Source of the DNA: Steromphala cineraria
Lineage: Eukaryota > Mollusca > Gastropoda > Trochida > Trochidae
Reading direction: 5' to 3'
NCBI GenBank assembly: GCA_916613615.1
Contig: OU744726.1
Coordinates: 59,164,987 to 59,228,986, forward strand
Length of the DNA: 64,000 nt
The translations under genes and the position numbers were made by a program. Under the pieces are notes generated by a model that saw only the letters and a program-made list of their open reading frames with translations, was not told where the DNA came from and searched no databases. Positions 1 through 11,398 of the stretch are shown piece after piece; within the stretch, counting starts at the first letter, position 1; every line of letters begins with the position of its first letter.

Positions 1-410
1 GCTACATTTGCTTGAAGGTCGTTTTGTGTACGTTATCTATGCGCTATCAGTGCGTTGGTTCGGGACATCAACTCTCACTGCGTCTGAAGTGCACACTCAT
101 CACGATTACCTAACGTACATGTACCGCTCTCGACCGATGTCATACCGATGGATTGCGTGTTAACCATACGCAGCATAGTTTTGAGCATGTCCAAAACTAT
201 CAAGCGTATGAAACTGGTATAAGCGCATGCCGACGAACAAGAGACGACCTTAACACAACCAAAGTGCGTATGAGTTGCGTGTCCTGCGAACGGCTGCGTA
301 TTGCTGCGTATGAAAGAAATTGCCATACGCAACTCGTACGCAGTGAGTATACGCTGAAGTGTGACAGGGGCTTAAGGTACACAGCTGTACGATTAGCTCC
401 CAGCTATTGA
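1..410. repeat. CGTATG/TGCG-rich segment, probably edge of a repeat
   Basis: The first 400 bases are unusually rich in CG and in short words such as TGCGTATG, CATACGCA and TGCGTG on both strands, unlike the AT-rich sequence that follows. The segment is cut by the window edge. It looks like part of a DNA-transposon-derived repeat, but I cannot see both ends. No gene is supported; open frames here shadow each other on the two strands. Confidence 0.3.
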
Positions 411-642
411 CCACTGACCAACACTCTGTTTAAGGTGTGATAGACACTGCCCGGCGTTACTTTGAAGTGGACAAAATGGAATTACTGTATTTACCGCGGA
501 TGGAATGAGTGGATAATTCAATAAATGTACCAGACACTAGGTTATACAAATGGTATGTGTTTATTGTTTAATGGAGCTGGATGAATGGACCTGCGAATAC
601 AGTTCGATAAATCTTAAACACTGCTACTGTTACCTTCTTTGA

Positions 643-807
643 GAGGCATTTTAGAAGTTGGAATGACAATAATGCAGAGGATTATATGGATGACAACTTC
701 TTTGTTCATTGTATGCGACGTTTCGACACAGGTTCTTGTGTCGTTCTCAAGCAGAACGTCGCATGCAATGAACAAAGAAGTTGTCATCAATATATTCCTC
801 TGCATTA
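643..807. mobile_element. Foldback element with 52-bp hairpin stem
   Basis: The left arm 671-722 (starting AATGCAGAGGATTATATGG) pairs with the right arm 755-806 (ending TATATTCCTCTGCATT) with only a few mismatches, leaving a 32-base loop that itself contains CGACACA...TGTGTCG. A shortened relative lies at 16046-16178. It has no coding potential; it is best read as a MITE or foldback repeat, and its transcript would resemble a long pre-miRNA hairpin. Confidence 0.7.
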
Positions 808-2172
808 CTGCTACTGTTTATGAACTTTCAAGTTAAAGGATGTTCATTGGAGTTGGTTTTTCATATCGATGTTGGCCCCGAAATGATACATCATAGCGAA
901 ATTCCATTGTGTCTTTATTTGATTTTAATATCTTTTTCTTACAACAAATCATTAGACATTTTAAAAGTTTATTTCTCGTACAATTTCAAGTCGTCAAAAT
1001 TTTATATTTCTAAGTAAGAAGATGTGAAGATGGTATAATTTCAAGGAAATCAATGTCCAAATACGATATTCTTAAACAATTTTAAGTCTAAAGCGAAATG
1101 TTGACGATAAATTTACGTCATGCAAACGTTTTCCATGGGTGATTTCTTGAACGGAACTTATCTATTTCTTCAACGTGACCTAGTTTCACTCCTGACCTCA
1201 AGAATCAATTCACCAGTTGACGTGCATCAGATATTCTTGATGTGATACAAACACAGTGGGGTGTTTCCTTTTGAAGTCCATTCTCTCTGATGTTGATTTA
1301 GCAGCTTTTGTGGATCTTAACTTAAGGCTATTTATGTGACAGGTCTTTTTGTTTTACGATCGAACAAAGAAGTGGTTTGAAATAGATTTTGCGAGGTCAT
1401 TTTTAAGAATATCTTTACAAACTTGTCTTGAGGCTTCCTGTCAAAAGATCAGAAGATAATTGAACATTCTGAAAACACATATTTTCTTTTGTAAATGTTT
1501 AATTTTGCCTTTAGTTCTGTTTTGATCTTAGTAATATTGACATTGATTATTATCTTGTCAACTTTTTTCAATTGTTATCTTATACAGAGAGTCTGAATTA
1601 TTTCCCAGAGCGGTTTATATCTATTAAATCGGTGACAGACCTTAGGATGTGTACGTCCTTTAAGGCATTCTTCAAATAAAGATGCTGTTACAAATCCTTC
1701 CATCAAATATGTCTTATAACAAAACGTTGACAAGTTTGGATGATTCGTAAGGTCATTTTTTCAATAGACTATTATTCAATTGAATTAGCTTATTACTGAT
1801 AGACAAGAGTGGGGAATTAGATAGAAAACGTGAGAGATTAACAGGATGTGAATGAGTGAGTAAATTTTGTAATTTTTCATTTCCCCTGTGGCTAATACAA
1901 AAGCCTGTTTATGCTCATATTTGACATGTATGTTCTCATAATAACCATCTGTATTCAGATATTCAAGAATATGTCTTTAGCTAATAAGCAATCATATCTC
2001 ACGCGTCACGTGCTCGATAAAGGTCTATTGTCAAGTGAGTTAAAACTGTTCGCAGTTCTGTAGAATTTTATTTGAATATCAGTTTGTATTGCAGACTCTA
2101 TTGAAGGTGAAACAATAATTTCCTTATAGAGTCCTGAAAAAGACTTATCTATTTTTTTCTAACTGAAAACGC
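808..2172. other. No supported feature
   Basis: AT-rich sequence with only short open frames, none resembling a known protein, and no repeat I can delimit. Confidence 0.5.
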
Positions 2173-2715
2173 TATTAACCGTCCATTCTCTAGACTTATA
2201 TTCAGTCTTTGAAAATGTTAATTCTCATTAACATATTTTTGTAAATATAAGATAGGAGCCCGAGAAAATAATCACTACTGATCAGACTTGTTCTACGAGA
2301 GGCTTTGTTATTGTGATGACATTACTGCAGAAATTTAGGATAAGATGTGTAGTATTCAGGGAGCAGGCTTCGACGAAGATTATCATAAAAGTCACATTCC
2401 ACACAAAAATGATACTCGGAATCAATTACTTGGACGATACAAAATGGACAAAGTCTTTGACTACGAGGAAGGCCGATCTTTCTTCCTTCCTCGATTAACA
2501 ATTTATGGTTGGAGCTTCGAAATTTACACAATGCAATACGTTACACTGGTATAGTAACTAACTGATATCGCTTTTAACCGTCCATTCCCTAGACTTATAT
2601 TCTTCTCTGAAAATCATAATTCTCATTAACGTATTTTTTGTAAATATAAAATAGGAGCCTCAGAAAGTAAGTTCACTACAGATCAAGACTTGTCTGCGAG
2701 AGGTTTTGTTATTCA
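2173..2715. repeat. Pair of about 145-bp direct repeats flanking a LINE fragment
   Basis: 2173-2317 and 2573-2715 are about 80-85 percent alike by eye (shared words: TTAACCGTCCATTC, CTAGACTTATATTC, AATTCTCATTAAC, GAGAGG.TTTGTTATT). The LINE protein fragment on the minus strand lies between them. A local duplication, or two truncated copies of one element in tandem, would explain this. Confidence 0.6.
2322..2531 (-). pseudogene. Non-LTR retrotransposon C-terminal fragment (zf-RVT type)
   Basis: A 69-codon open frame reads FRSSNHKLLIEEGRK, then RLCPFC, then SEYHFCVECDFYDNLR. The pattern R.CP.C.....SE.HF...C..Y..LR, preceded by a basic HKL.IE.GR segment, is the cysteine/histidine motif at the C-terminus of many LINE reverse transcriptases. 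The polymerase domain is absent, so this is a 5'-truncated dead copy. Confidence 0.75.
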
Positions 2716-2731
2716 CTATACAGTCTTGATG

Positions 2732-3362
2732 TACAGCTGCGTATCTTAAGATTGTTCACTTGCTTGTGATCTTAGTGCAAATATGATATAATTTGGGTTT
2801 CGTTTTGACGTTCATAAAATAACTTCAGGACAACATACACAAGATCATCAATTGTCCATGTGTAAAATAACCATTCCCAAACCATAGTTCGGGATCGTCT
2901 CGTCACTGGTGCTGACTATCAACATTTGGCATGGTTGAATAGACAGATGGGGTCGTATTTGTGAAATTCAGATTTTCTTAAATTTCGATTAAAATCATCC
3001 ATGGAAACTTTGTAGGAAAACAAGCATCACAGTGACGTTGCATTAGCGCAAAGGAACACATATGAATACGATTTAAAGCTGTTGATCACTTATGAAGGAT
3101 TTTGTAGAGCAAAATAGAAATCAGTGTTTTCGAAATTTTGACCCCTGGTCACTTCAATGACCTGCCAAATTTGTTACAGCTATCTGCTAGGTATGACATA
3201 CGAATATGTTAACGCCAACTGAATCATAACTTATGCAGAGAAATTTTATCATTATTGGTTTCGTTTTTCACAATGCTAAGATGCATCAAAGACGTTGCAA
3301 ATTACATGATATTTGCACTAGAATACGAAGGTAAGTGAACAAACTTAAGATACGCAGCTGTA
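2732..3362. mobile_element. 631-bp element with about 52-bp terminal inverted repeats
   Basis: The left end TACAGCTGCGTATCTTAAG.. (2732-2783) and the right end ..CTTAAGATACGCAGCTGTA (to 3362) are inverted repeats about 52 bp long with a handful of mismatches; both inner edges read TAGTGCAAATAT on their own strand. There is no open frame of note between them. The structure fits a non-autonomous DNA transposon; its superfamily is not clear. Confidence 0.75.
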
Positions 3363-4024
3363 GGACTATCCCCTCCCCTGCCAGAACCTCGTTAGCATTC
3401 CAAGGTTATTAATCAATACGTTATTATCTGGCATTTTGATTATCTAATAAATGCCTTATTACGACTGCAGTTACGAGCTAACACTTCATTAGAACATATT
3501 TGGATATGATGTAATCTTCTTCATTTGTTTACCTTCATTCATGATCAACATATGTCAAATACGTAATCGACCAAGTACTCTTCGTTTCATATTTGGAATA
3601 ACTTTCTTTTAGAATGCAATCTTATTACTCAGAATGGAGAGTTACATAGATGTTTATCTACGAAATAAAAAAAAAACAATTCATGACTTTCATGACAGAT
3701 GTTTTTTTACTTTGATACGCACCTTATTACTATGTGATCATAGCAATCAACAACATCTGAATAATTCATCTCCAAAAGATAGAAAATGTAAAAAATACTT
3801 GTTTTCCATTAAGATACCAAAACAACATTATAGTACGCAATAGCCCAAATCGAATATCACATTTATATAGGTATAACTTTGTTATCTACCTGACACTCAT
3901 CAACCTTTACTGATCTTCTGGTTGCCTGATTTCCGAAATTACCTGAAACTAATTACTGTTATTGTTCTGTTTCGATAAAAATCGCGATTTTTGCCGTATT
4001 ATCGTCATTTATAACGTATTAGCT
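3363..4024. other. No supported feature
   Basis: AT-rich sequence. A 69-codon open frame at 3634-3843 resembles nothing known. Confidence 0.5.
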
Positions 4025-4028
4025 TTAA

Positions 4029-4376
4029 AGGGGCAGTAGCACGTTTTAGGGGGAATATGAGGTGATGTCAGGAAAATGAAAATTAATGAAGACAATGCAT
4101 TTAAAATAAATGGAGCAGTAATATTTCAAATATATATAATGTAAACTTAAGCCAGGCGATTCCTTTTTCTTACACAAAATGAATTAAAGGTATTCACACA
4201 AAATGGCCGCCCATTGATTTTAGGTAAATCTTCATACTTTTTCTCTGACTATGGATAATTGGTTTGTGTTATGACATTTTTGACACTATCAAAATAATAC
4301 ATTTAGCATTATCGTTCAGTGTTGTTATCAGTGAAAATTTTAAAATATAAATGATCAAAAAACGTGCTACTGCCCC
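4029..4376 (+). mobile_element. TTAA-flanked MITE, family A, copy 1
   Basis: Starts AGGGGCAGTAGCACGTTTT after TTAA and ends AACGTGCTACTGCCCCT. Internally it carries the family marks GGTGATGTCAGGAAAATGAA, AAATGGCCGCC and TTGTGTTATGA. The 3' flank is TTCA rather than TTAA. Family A ends and TTAA target sites suggest a piggyBac-like non-autonomous element. Ten copies lie in this window. Confidence 0.85.
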
Positions 4377-4436
4377 TTCAAAACGATGCTTTTCAGCAAC
4401 ATGCGATAATTATCGATAAAATAACAGCATCGATAC

Positions 4437-5163
4437 AGACAGACAGACAGACAGAAATATTTTATTTAAGTGTCACATGATATGTTACAGTTAAAACATC
4501 AGTTGTAAAACATAGGGTATAACATATCATCCAGCCAAATAATTGGCTTATGAGACGCTGTTAAAAATACATGAATCATGATATATACACCAGGGATAAA
4601 TGTATCAAGAATATTATAATATTAAAAATGATAAAAGGTAAAATGGATCAAGAATGTAATTGCCTTCTACGAAACATATCATTAATGGTATCGGCTAAAA
4701 GTTTAAGACTCTTGTTTTCAGATAAGCTCATAATTGTACTGAGTTTAACATAATCACTATCGTCAGGGTTAAAACTAATGTAATTTATAAAAGTACATTT
4801 AAGATCATGGTAAAATTCACAATTAAAAAGAAAATGGGCTTCAGATTCAACAGCATCACAAAAGGGACAAAATCTATGACTTATGGGTGTGGGGGGTTTA
4901 CAATATCGTCATGTTTCTATATGAAGTGGTAAAACACCGCAACGTAACTTAGTTAAATTACTACGCCTATTTCTGGACATAATGTATGTTACATAAAGTT
5001 CTGGTCTACGGTCTTTCTTAAACAACCTGTAAGTACGTAACTTGTTTCCATTAACTCTGCCGACGTCATTCCAAAGTTCTGCGAACCACCTTTCCTCATC
5101 CAATCTACAAAGAGATTGTTTGATAACTGATAATTTACTGTTAGACGAACAACAACGTATCAT
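4437..5163 (-). pseudogene. Broken LINE 3' end with frameshift
   Basis: Minus strand, 5163 to about 4910: NGNKLRTYRLFKKDRRPELY and LTKLRCGVLPLHIE, a typical LINE C-terminal segment. In a different frame, from about 4908 to the TGA at 4648-4650, it continues with RFCPFCDAVESEAHFLFNCE, the following zf-RVT motif. The frame change near 4905 shows the copy is dead. Towards 4437 the 3' tail ends in AAATAAAATATT and a (CTGT)n run, as many LINEs do. Confidence 0.8.
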
Positions 5164-5454
5164 ATAACTTCAACTGTTTACTTAGTTTAACTAAGTTAAA
5201 AGCGAATGAACCCTTTCGATTGATAGACCACCGATAGATACAGTAAAGCAAAGTGAGCCCAAGCACTCACGGAAGGGGCTCCCTAAACTAAGACCATTGC
5301 CAAATTGAATATTTTATAACACAAATTTTCCCTTCAGTAGTTGCTGACAAGCATGGGTTAATGTCCGAGGACTCACACAGAAAGAGTCGGCAATAAAACT
5401 TCCAGAAGTGTCATAATGATAGCAAGGCATGTCGTTTCGGAAAAAATGTAATAT

Positions 5455-6375
5455 CATTTAAATCTGGAAGCTTCAATAAGGACATCATGTATAGATTTTA
5501 TAATATGTTGATTAATAGTTAACGTTATGTGTATATATAGCCATTCCACTGCGGCAGCCGCCGAAGCTACTTGTATCATATCCAAACCTGGAAGTTTCAA
5601 TAATGAAATAATGTACAGATTTTATAATATAATAGTTGACGTTGTGTGTATATGTAGCCATTCCGAAGCTACTTGTATCATATCCAAACACAACGCAAGG
5701 AGGCAATCAGCTTGCGTGTTGATGTAATATTACTGACAATTATGATACCCCACCTAGTGCTAGTGAATAAATTGTAATAACATTTAAATCTCTAAGTTCA
5801 ATAATGAAATAATGTACAGATTTTATAATATAATAGATGACGTTGTGTGTATATGTAGCCATTCCGAAGCTTCTTGTATCATATCCAAACACAACACAAA
5901 GAAACAATCAACATGCGTGTTGATGTAATATTACTGACAATTATGATACCTCACCTAGTGCTGGTGAAAAAATTTTAATAACATCTAAATCTCGAAGTTT
6001 CAATAATGAAATCATGTACAGATTTTATAATATAATAGTTAACGTTATATGCATATGTAGCCATTTCTCTACGACAACCGCCAAAGCAACGTACTCCAAA
6101 CACAACGCAAGGAAGCAATCAGCATGCGTGTTGATGTAATATTACTGACAATTAAGATACCTCACCTAGTGCTAGTGAAAAAATTGTAATAACATTTAAA
6201 TCTTGAAGTTTCAATAATGAAATAATGTACACATTTTATAATATAATAGTAAACGTTATGTATATATAGCCATTCCTCTACGGCAGTCGAAGCTACTTGT
6301 ATCATATCCAAACACAACGCAAGGAAGCAATCAACATGCGTGTTGATGTAATATTACTGACAATTATGATACCTC
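5455..6375. repeat. Tandem array, about 205-bp unit, about 5 copies
   Basis: Units share TTTCAATAATGAAATAATGT, ATTTTATAATATAATAGT, a GCCATTCC...GAAGCTACTTGTATCATATCC stretch and ACATGCGTGTTGATGTAATA. Starts are spaced about 202-209 bp; the first units are shortened. The few open frames in it are chance products. Confidence 0.85.
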
Positions 6376-6689
6376 ACCTACTTTAATGCCCAGACAAAAG
6401 ATGGTAACTAGTGCTATGCTGTAGTTACATCCGACCTCTAACATTACCACAAATTGCTCATTCACCGTCCGTGGATCAATATTCTCCATAGGAGTCCGGA
6501 TCCAATACCAACCACAGGGCTGAGTCTCCGTCAGATTGGGTGATGAAGACAGCTGTAGAGTTAGGCAGATTGGGCGATGAGGACCTCCGTAGAGTTAGGC
6601 AGAACCCCTGCTGTTGATAGAAGTTGTAATTATATCCCTGCAGTCCAATTATTACCTCATTCCAACATGAATGATTACTGTGAGCCTTC

Positions 6690-8800
6690 TGACCTACCGA
6701 TTGGATTTGCGTGTCATTTGTCGATATCAAGATGCTGCTTTTTTCAAAGGGTGTCAATCACTCGTAGAAAAGACAGATTTGAAATGATGATTAGGGTTAA
6801 GAATTAGGAATGGTTTTGATATTTTCCTTAGAAAGGATTCTTTTCTTTAAAAATACTATTCATTTATTAATTGTTGATCTCAATTGGATTTGCGTGTCAT
6901 TTGTCGATATCAAGATGCTGCTTTGTTCAAAGGATGTCAATCACTCGTAGAAAAGACAGATTTGAAATGATTATTAGGGTTAAGAATTAGCAATGGTTTT
7001 GAGTATTTCCTTAGAAAGTGTTCTTCTTTTTATAGATCTACAGTTGGATTTCTCGATATCAAGATAATATAAGGATGTTAATCACGCGTAGAAAGGACAT
7101 ATAGATTTGCAATGATTATAAGAGTTTAGACTTAGCAATGGTTTTGAGTATTTCCTTAGAAAATGTTCTTCTTTGAGAATATACTGTTAATTAATTCATT
7201 ATGGAAATTCGATGTACCGAGTGACATTTGTCGATACCAAGATGCTGGTTTTTTCAAAAGGATGTCAATCACTCGTAGGAAAGACAGTTATAGTTGGAGT
7301 TCGTTATATCCGAGTTCTACTGTTTTTGCAATGATTATTAGAGTTCAGAATAAGCAATGAATTTGATTATTTCCCTAGAAGAGACAAAGAGAATGTTGAT
7401 AGGATCACATATGTCAAATTTGGAAATCGATGTTATGACATCAGGACCCTTTAACTATTACTGAAACAACAAGTTGAAGGTCAATCAGTACATGAGAGCG
7501 AAAATACGGCCATTCAAAGTCGGGATTTTGATCGAAAACCGGACAATGTGGCTCGAGTGGCGCGAGCAAATTCGCCAAACGTAATTTTGAAACCTTTTCA
7601 TAAGCTGACAGGAAGATATATTCGATTCGATAATGTTTATGAGGTATTGTAACTAATAGGTAGATTAATTGGATGCACATTTTCGAATATTAAACGTATT
7701 TGAGATGTTTTCTTGATTTTTCCATAAAGTCAAGCATTTTAGAGATATTATGCATAAATGGTGATGAGATATGAACTTCAATCAGCATATTAGATATTTT
7801 GTAGCTTATCAAAATCAAATAAGATTTTAAGAAAGATACTCTGTGTCACTTTAATACTATTAATTAATTAATTAATTGTTGATCTCAATTGGATTTGCGT
7901 GTCATTTGTCCATACCAAAACGTTATTTTCTCAGAGGATGTCAATCACTCGTAGAAAGACATTATATTTCATATGGTTATTAGATATAAGAACTAGCAAT
8001 GGTTTTGACATTTGCCTAAGAAAATTTTCTTCTTTTAGACTTTACTGTTAATTATTTCGTTGTGGAAATTCGCTCTACACACTGCATGGATTCGCGTGTA
8101 ATTTGTTGATGTCAATCACTCGTAAAAAAGACATAATATTTCATATAATTATAAGGGTTAATAATTAGCAATGGTTTTGAATATTTCCTAAGAAAGGGTT
8201 CTCTTCTTTAAAGATACTATTAAGTAATAATTTGTTGATCTCAATTGGACTTGCGTGTCATTTGATTTTTAAAAGGATGTCAATCACTCGTAGGAAAGAC
8301 ACTCATGTTTAATATGATTATCATTGATATGACGTTGAAATGGTTTTGTTATTTTCCTTTGGAAATGGTCTTCTTTTGGAAGATTCGGATAATTATTAGA
8401 GAATAAGCAATGGCTTTGATATGTTCCTTAGAAAATGTTCTTCTCTTAACGGTTTATTAATTCTTTGTGGAAATTCGATAGTCCGAGTGGTATTGACGAT
8501 ACTATTAAGATGCTGTTTTTTTAAAGGATGTCAATCAAATCATTTATCAGTTATCAGTTATGTCTCATATTATCATTAGTGTTATCATTATTGTTAAGAA
8601 TAAGCAATGGATTTCATAATTTCCTCAGAAAATATTGTGCTCTTAATATTCTGTTAATCAATTCAATGTGGAAATTTGCTCCACCTAACGGATTCGAGTG
8701 TCACTGTTTTTTTCAAAGAATGCCAAACACTCGTAGGAAAGACAGTTATATCATATCATTATTTAGGTAAAGCACTAGCAAAGGCTTTGATATTTATTTA
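6690..8800. repeat. Degenerate tandem array, about 170-190-bp unit, split by a MITE
   Basis: About nine units share GGATTTGCGTGTCATTTGTC, ATGTCAATCACTCGTAG and AGCAATGGTTTTGA..TTTCCTTAGAAA. Occurrences of the CAATCACTCGTA word lie near 6751, 6935, 7080, 7263, 7941, 8107, 8279 and 8717 (the last altered). A family C MITE at 7375-7850 interrupts the array, so the array is older than that insertion. Confidence 0.8.
7375..7850 (-). mobile_element. TTAA-type MITE, family C, copy 1 (nested)
   Basis: The right end is ACTCTGTGTCACT followed by TTAA (7851-7854). The left end, AGAGACAAAGAGAATGTTGAT, has lost the perfect TTAA. The interior (CGAGTGGCGCGAGCAAATTCG, GCTGACAGGAAGATATATTC) is the reverse complement of the fuller copy at 27646-28136. 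It lies inside the 6.7-8.8 kb array. Confidence 0.8.
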
Positions 8801-8819
8801 GAAAATGTTCAGCCCTGTA

Positions 8820-9622
8820 GACTTTATTCAATGCGGAGATTCGTTTAGCCTTCAGGCCCAATGTGTTTGCCTTAAACAGCTGGAAGGAACATACAAAACG
8901 TTCTTCCTTGAATGGTAATTAAAATTGAGCGTTGCAAAGCTGCGTTCAAATCTCTGTTTTTATTATGTTTATATCATAAACATATTCTTTTCAGTTTGCT
9001 TCTCTTGATAAAACATTCTCTCGGGCCAGAATTATTTGCAGCAGTTTTAAATCTGTCATTGAGACGTCGAAAGAAAATGTTGTTTCTTAATTAGCTGAAA
9101 ATGGATGGAAATAAAAGACATCTTAACATAACATGGAAGCTTGAGTTTGTGAGACGCGGACAGCCGGTTCGTCAACTTTGTACAATGTTCATGTTTACAA
9201 TAAAAATAGTTAACGCATCTGTTGAAATGATAAACATTTGTTCTAGGGTTTACTTCCGCATTCGTGGAATGATACGATGGTTTATCCTTGTGTGATTAAA
9301 GGAAATCTATTAAATGACTTACAAAAACAGTTTTCAATAAAACAGAAACCTTATAAACAAATTTTTTTCAAGACGGTATTCATGCGTTTAGAATCTACAC
9401 TTCTGTTTACGAAACTCTGAAATGCATACATTGGCACAGAGTTTAAGTAGTGTGAATGTATGAGTGTTCAGTGAATATCGTAATGCGAAACCGAAACAAT
9501 TAAATATATCTATATATATATATATGTAATGAACAAACTCTTTAATTGAGGTATCATATTGGGGGGAAATACTACTGATTTAATATTACATGATAATTAT
9601 ATGGTTCATTTTAAACAGATCA
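8820..9622. other. No supported feature
   Basis: AT-rich sequence with short open frames only; a (TA)n microsatellite lies near 9508-9526. Confidence 0.5.
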
Positions 9623-9626
9623 TTAA

Positions 9627-9850
9627 AGGGATAGTCCTATTTGGGTATTTTTGTGGAAACGAAACTCAAAAGGACGCATTCATGTATTCTATTATTTGCC
9701 ATATTGTTAAATCTAGAACTGAAATGTGACCCTTACTAAAATATATGAAAATAGGCGTGAAATAATCACGTAATAATCACATATAAATATATACAGGGAA
9801 GAACTCTTGAATTTTGTTACCACAAAGAATACACCAATAGGACTGTCGAT
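9627..9850 (+). mobile_element. TTAA-flanked MITE, family B, internally deleted copy
   Basis: Perfect TTAA on both sides (9623-9626, 9851-9854). Left end AGGGATAGTCCTATTTGGGT, right end CCAATAGGACTGTCGAT; the left interior contains GTGGAAACGAAA, shared with the copies at 13558 and 41314. It is about 220 bp against about 540 bp for the fullest copy. Confidence 0.8.
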
Positions 9851-9854
9851 TTAA

Positions 9855-11073
9855 AGACTGTATTTTGAATTCTAAGGCTTGACGAAAATGATTAACATGG
9901 ATTCATTCAAAGAAAGAAAATGAAAACTGAACATCGAAGAAACGAAGATACGAACATTGAAAGGCCTTCTATGACATGGTGCAATCTAAAAGGCCAATTA
10001 TCGATCAATTTTTTTAATAGATGTATTAACATTTAAAAAAAAATCAATATCAATTTTGAACTTATGGTTAAATTCGCGTTTATCATTATTTGTCAAGGTA
10101 TTAACCTACTTTTATTTTAGAGAATCGAGTTGGAGATAATAAATTTGCTTTAATTATTTCTATATCAGTCTTCACGTAACGATTTCTGTTTATTGGATGA
10201 CTAATGGTGATCTTGTTTTGAAACTAGAGACGCATTTTCCTGCCCTTCCCAATATTCATCAATATCGTGAAATTAGTCATTAGTAAACTCATGCTCCATT
10301 TACGTTGTAGTCGAGAAAGTCATCACTCCTCTATCTGTCTGCATATTATCGAAGAAATATTAATAATTCATAAATGGTATTTACAAAAGCGTTTTACATT
10401 AAACATGTTGAAATAATACAATGTTAAGAATATGTTATCACCATTCTGTAAAAAATACTTTAATTTAAAGTATGTTTTCATAAAATATTAATGAAACATT
10501 TGTACAAAGCATATAGAAAGACACGAAATAGTTAAATATATTAAATAAATATAATTTGTTGATCACTTAAGCATTAAACACACTAAGAACATATTTCTCG
10601 AATTTGTTTTTAAATAAACCATTACAACTTTTGGCTGAGCAAATTATTGTTCAATATGAGAGAAGGTTTAATTGGTCGTACGTTACTGTTTAGGTAAGTT
10701 CATTATTGATTTTGTCTGACAATTCAGAATTAACGCCCTGGATATGATAAAGTGAATAATAAAGTGCGACAGCTGTTTGATATAGGACATGTAAAGCTAA
10801 TATAGAACTGGATCATAATACACATCAAAGTCAATATTTCTACATCACGTAGTGTTGGTATTGATTTGTATATTGATATTGACTTCAAGACGCCGATCGA
10901 TGAAGCAGTTATCAAAAACTCGCAAATAAAGTTCAACCGTAACTGGAATAAAAGGATGAAAACTGTATGTAAGAGCGGGCGTCCAATCTGTACGGGAGAG
11001 CAATCGATCGATATCGAACTAAACATCAGATGAATGCCGTGTGGCATAGATGCTAGTTGCCAGAAAATCGTTA
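9855..11073. other. Upstream sequence, no supported gene
   Basis: AT-rich sequence upstream of the alpha-2/delta gene. A 117-codon minus-strand open frame (10730-11083) is hydrophobic but resembles no family I know and may be chance. Confidence 0.45.
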
Positions 11074-11291
11074 TCAGCGACAACAGCCAGTCTCAGTACT
11101 TTCTCCAGCGAGGTCGCGTCGGTTTCGGCATGGCTCTGTGTTTAGATGGGAGATATAGACAGTTGTGTCTCTAGCAGTATTGTAGAAACCGACACAGGTG
11201 GCATTTAGTGTAATTACAACCTTGCTGCTAGCTGCACTTTTGGTTCGGAGTCTGCCGAGACCATATCGAGGCTCTCTGCAGTGGAAGCAAA
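11074..11291 (+). promoter_or_regulatory. Presumed promoter / 5' UTR of the alpha-2/delta gene
   Basis: This stretch directly upstream of the start codon is richer in GC and CpG than the AT-rich surroundings, for example around 11100-11140 and 11280-11300. That is usual for a transcribed, unmethylated promoter or 5' UTR in an invertebrate. I see no clear TATA box and cannot place the transcription start. An additional non-coding first exon further upstream is possible. Confidence 0.4.
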
Positions 11292-11398
11292 ATGGCGACG
11301 ACACTGAACCAGTGGCTTGTCGTTTGCGTGATATTTTCTACATGTATTAACTACTTTGGAGGAAGTAATGGAGCTAAGATGTTACCAACTCAAGACAG
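11292..11398 (+). CDS. CACNA2D: Exon 1: start codon and signal peptide
   Basis: Encodes residues 1-36 (the last codon is split). The start is [17 protein letters not shown], a short polar head followed by a hydrophobic core ([15 protein letters not shown]), then small and polar residues (GGSNGA) suited to signal-peptidase cleavage near residue 25-28. The ATG lies in AAAATGG, a good context, and no in-frame ATG lies closer to the hydrophobic core. The donor is ACAG|GTATGG, leaving two bases of an Arg codon. This exon shows little family-level sequence conservation, as expected, so its assignment rests on frame, position and signal-peptide character. Confidence 0.8.

Noticed and set aside
10730..11083. 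117-codon minus-strand frame just upstream of the gene
   Set aside because: Hydrophobic and leucine/isoleucine-rich as expected from AT-rich DNA; no recognisable domain, and it overlaps the presumed promoter.
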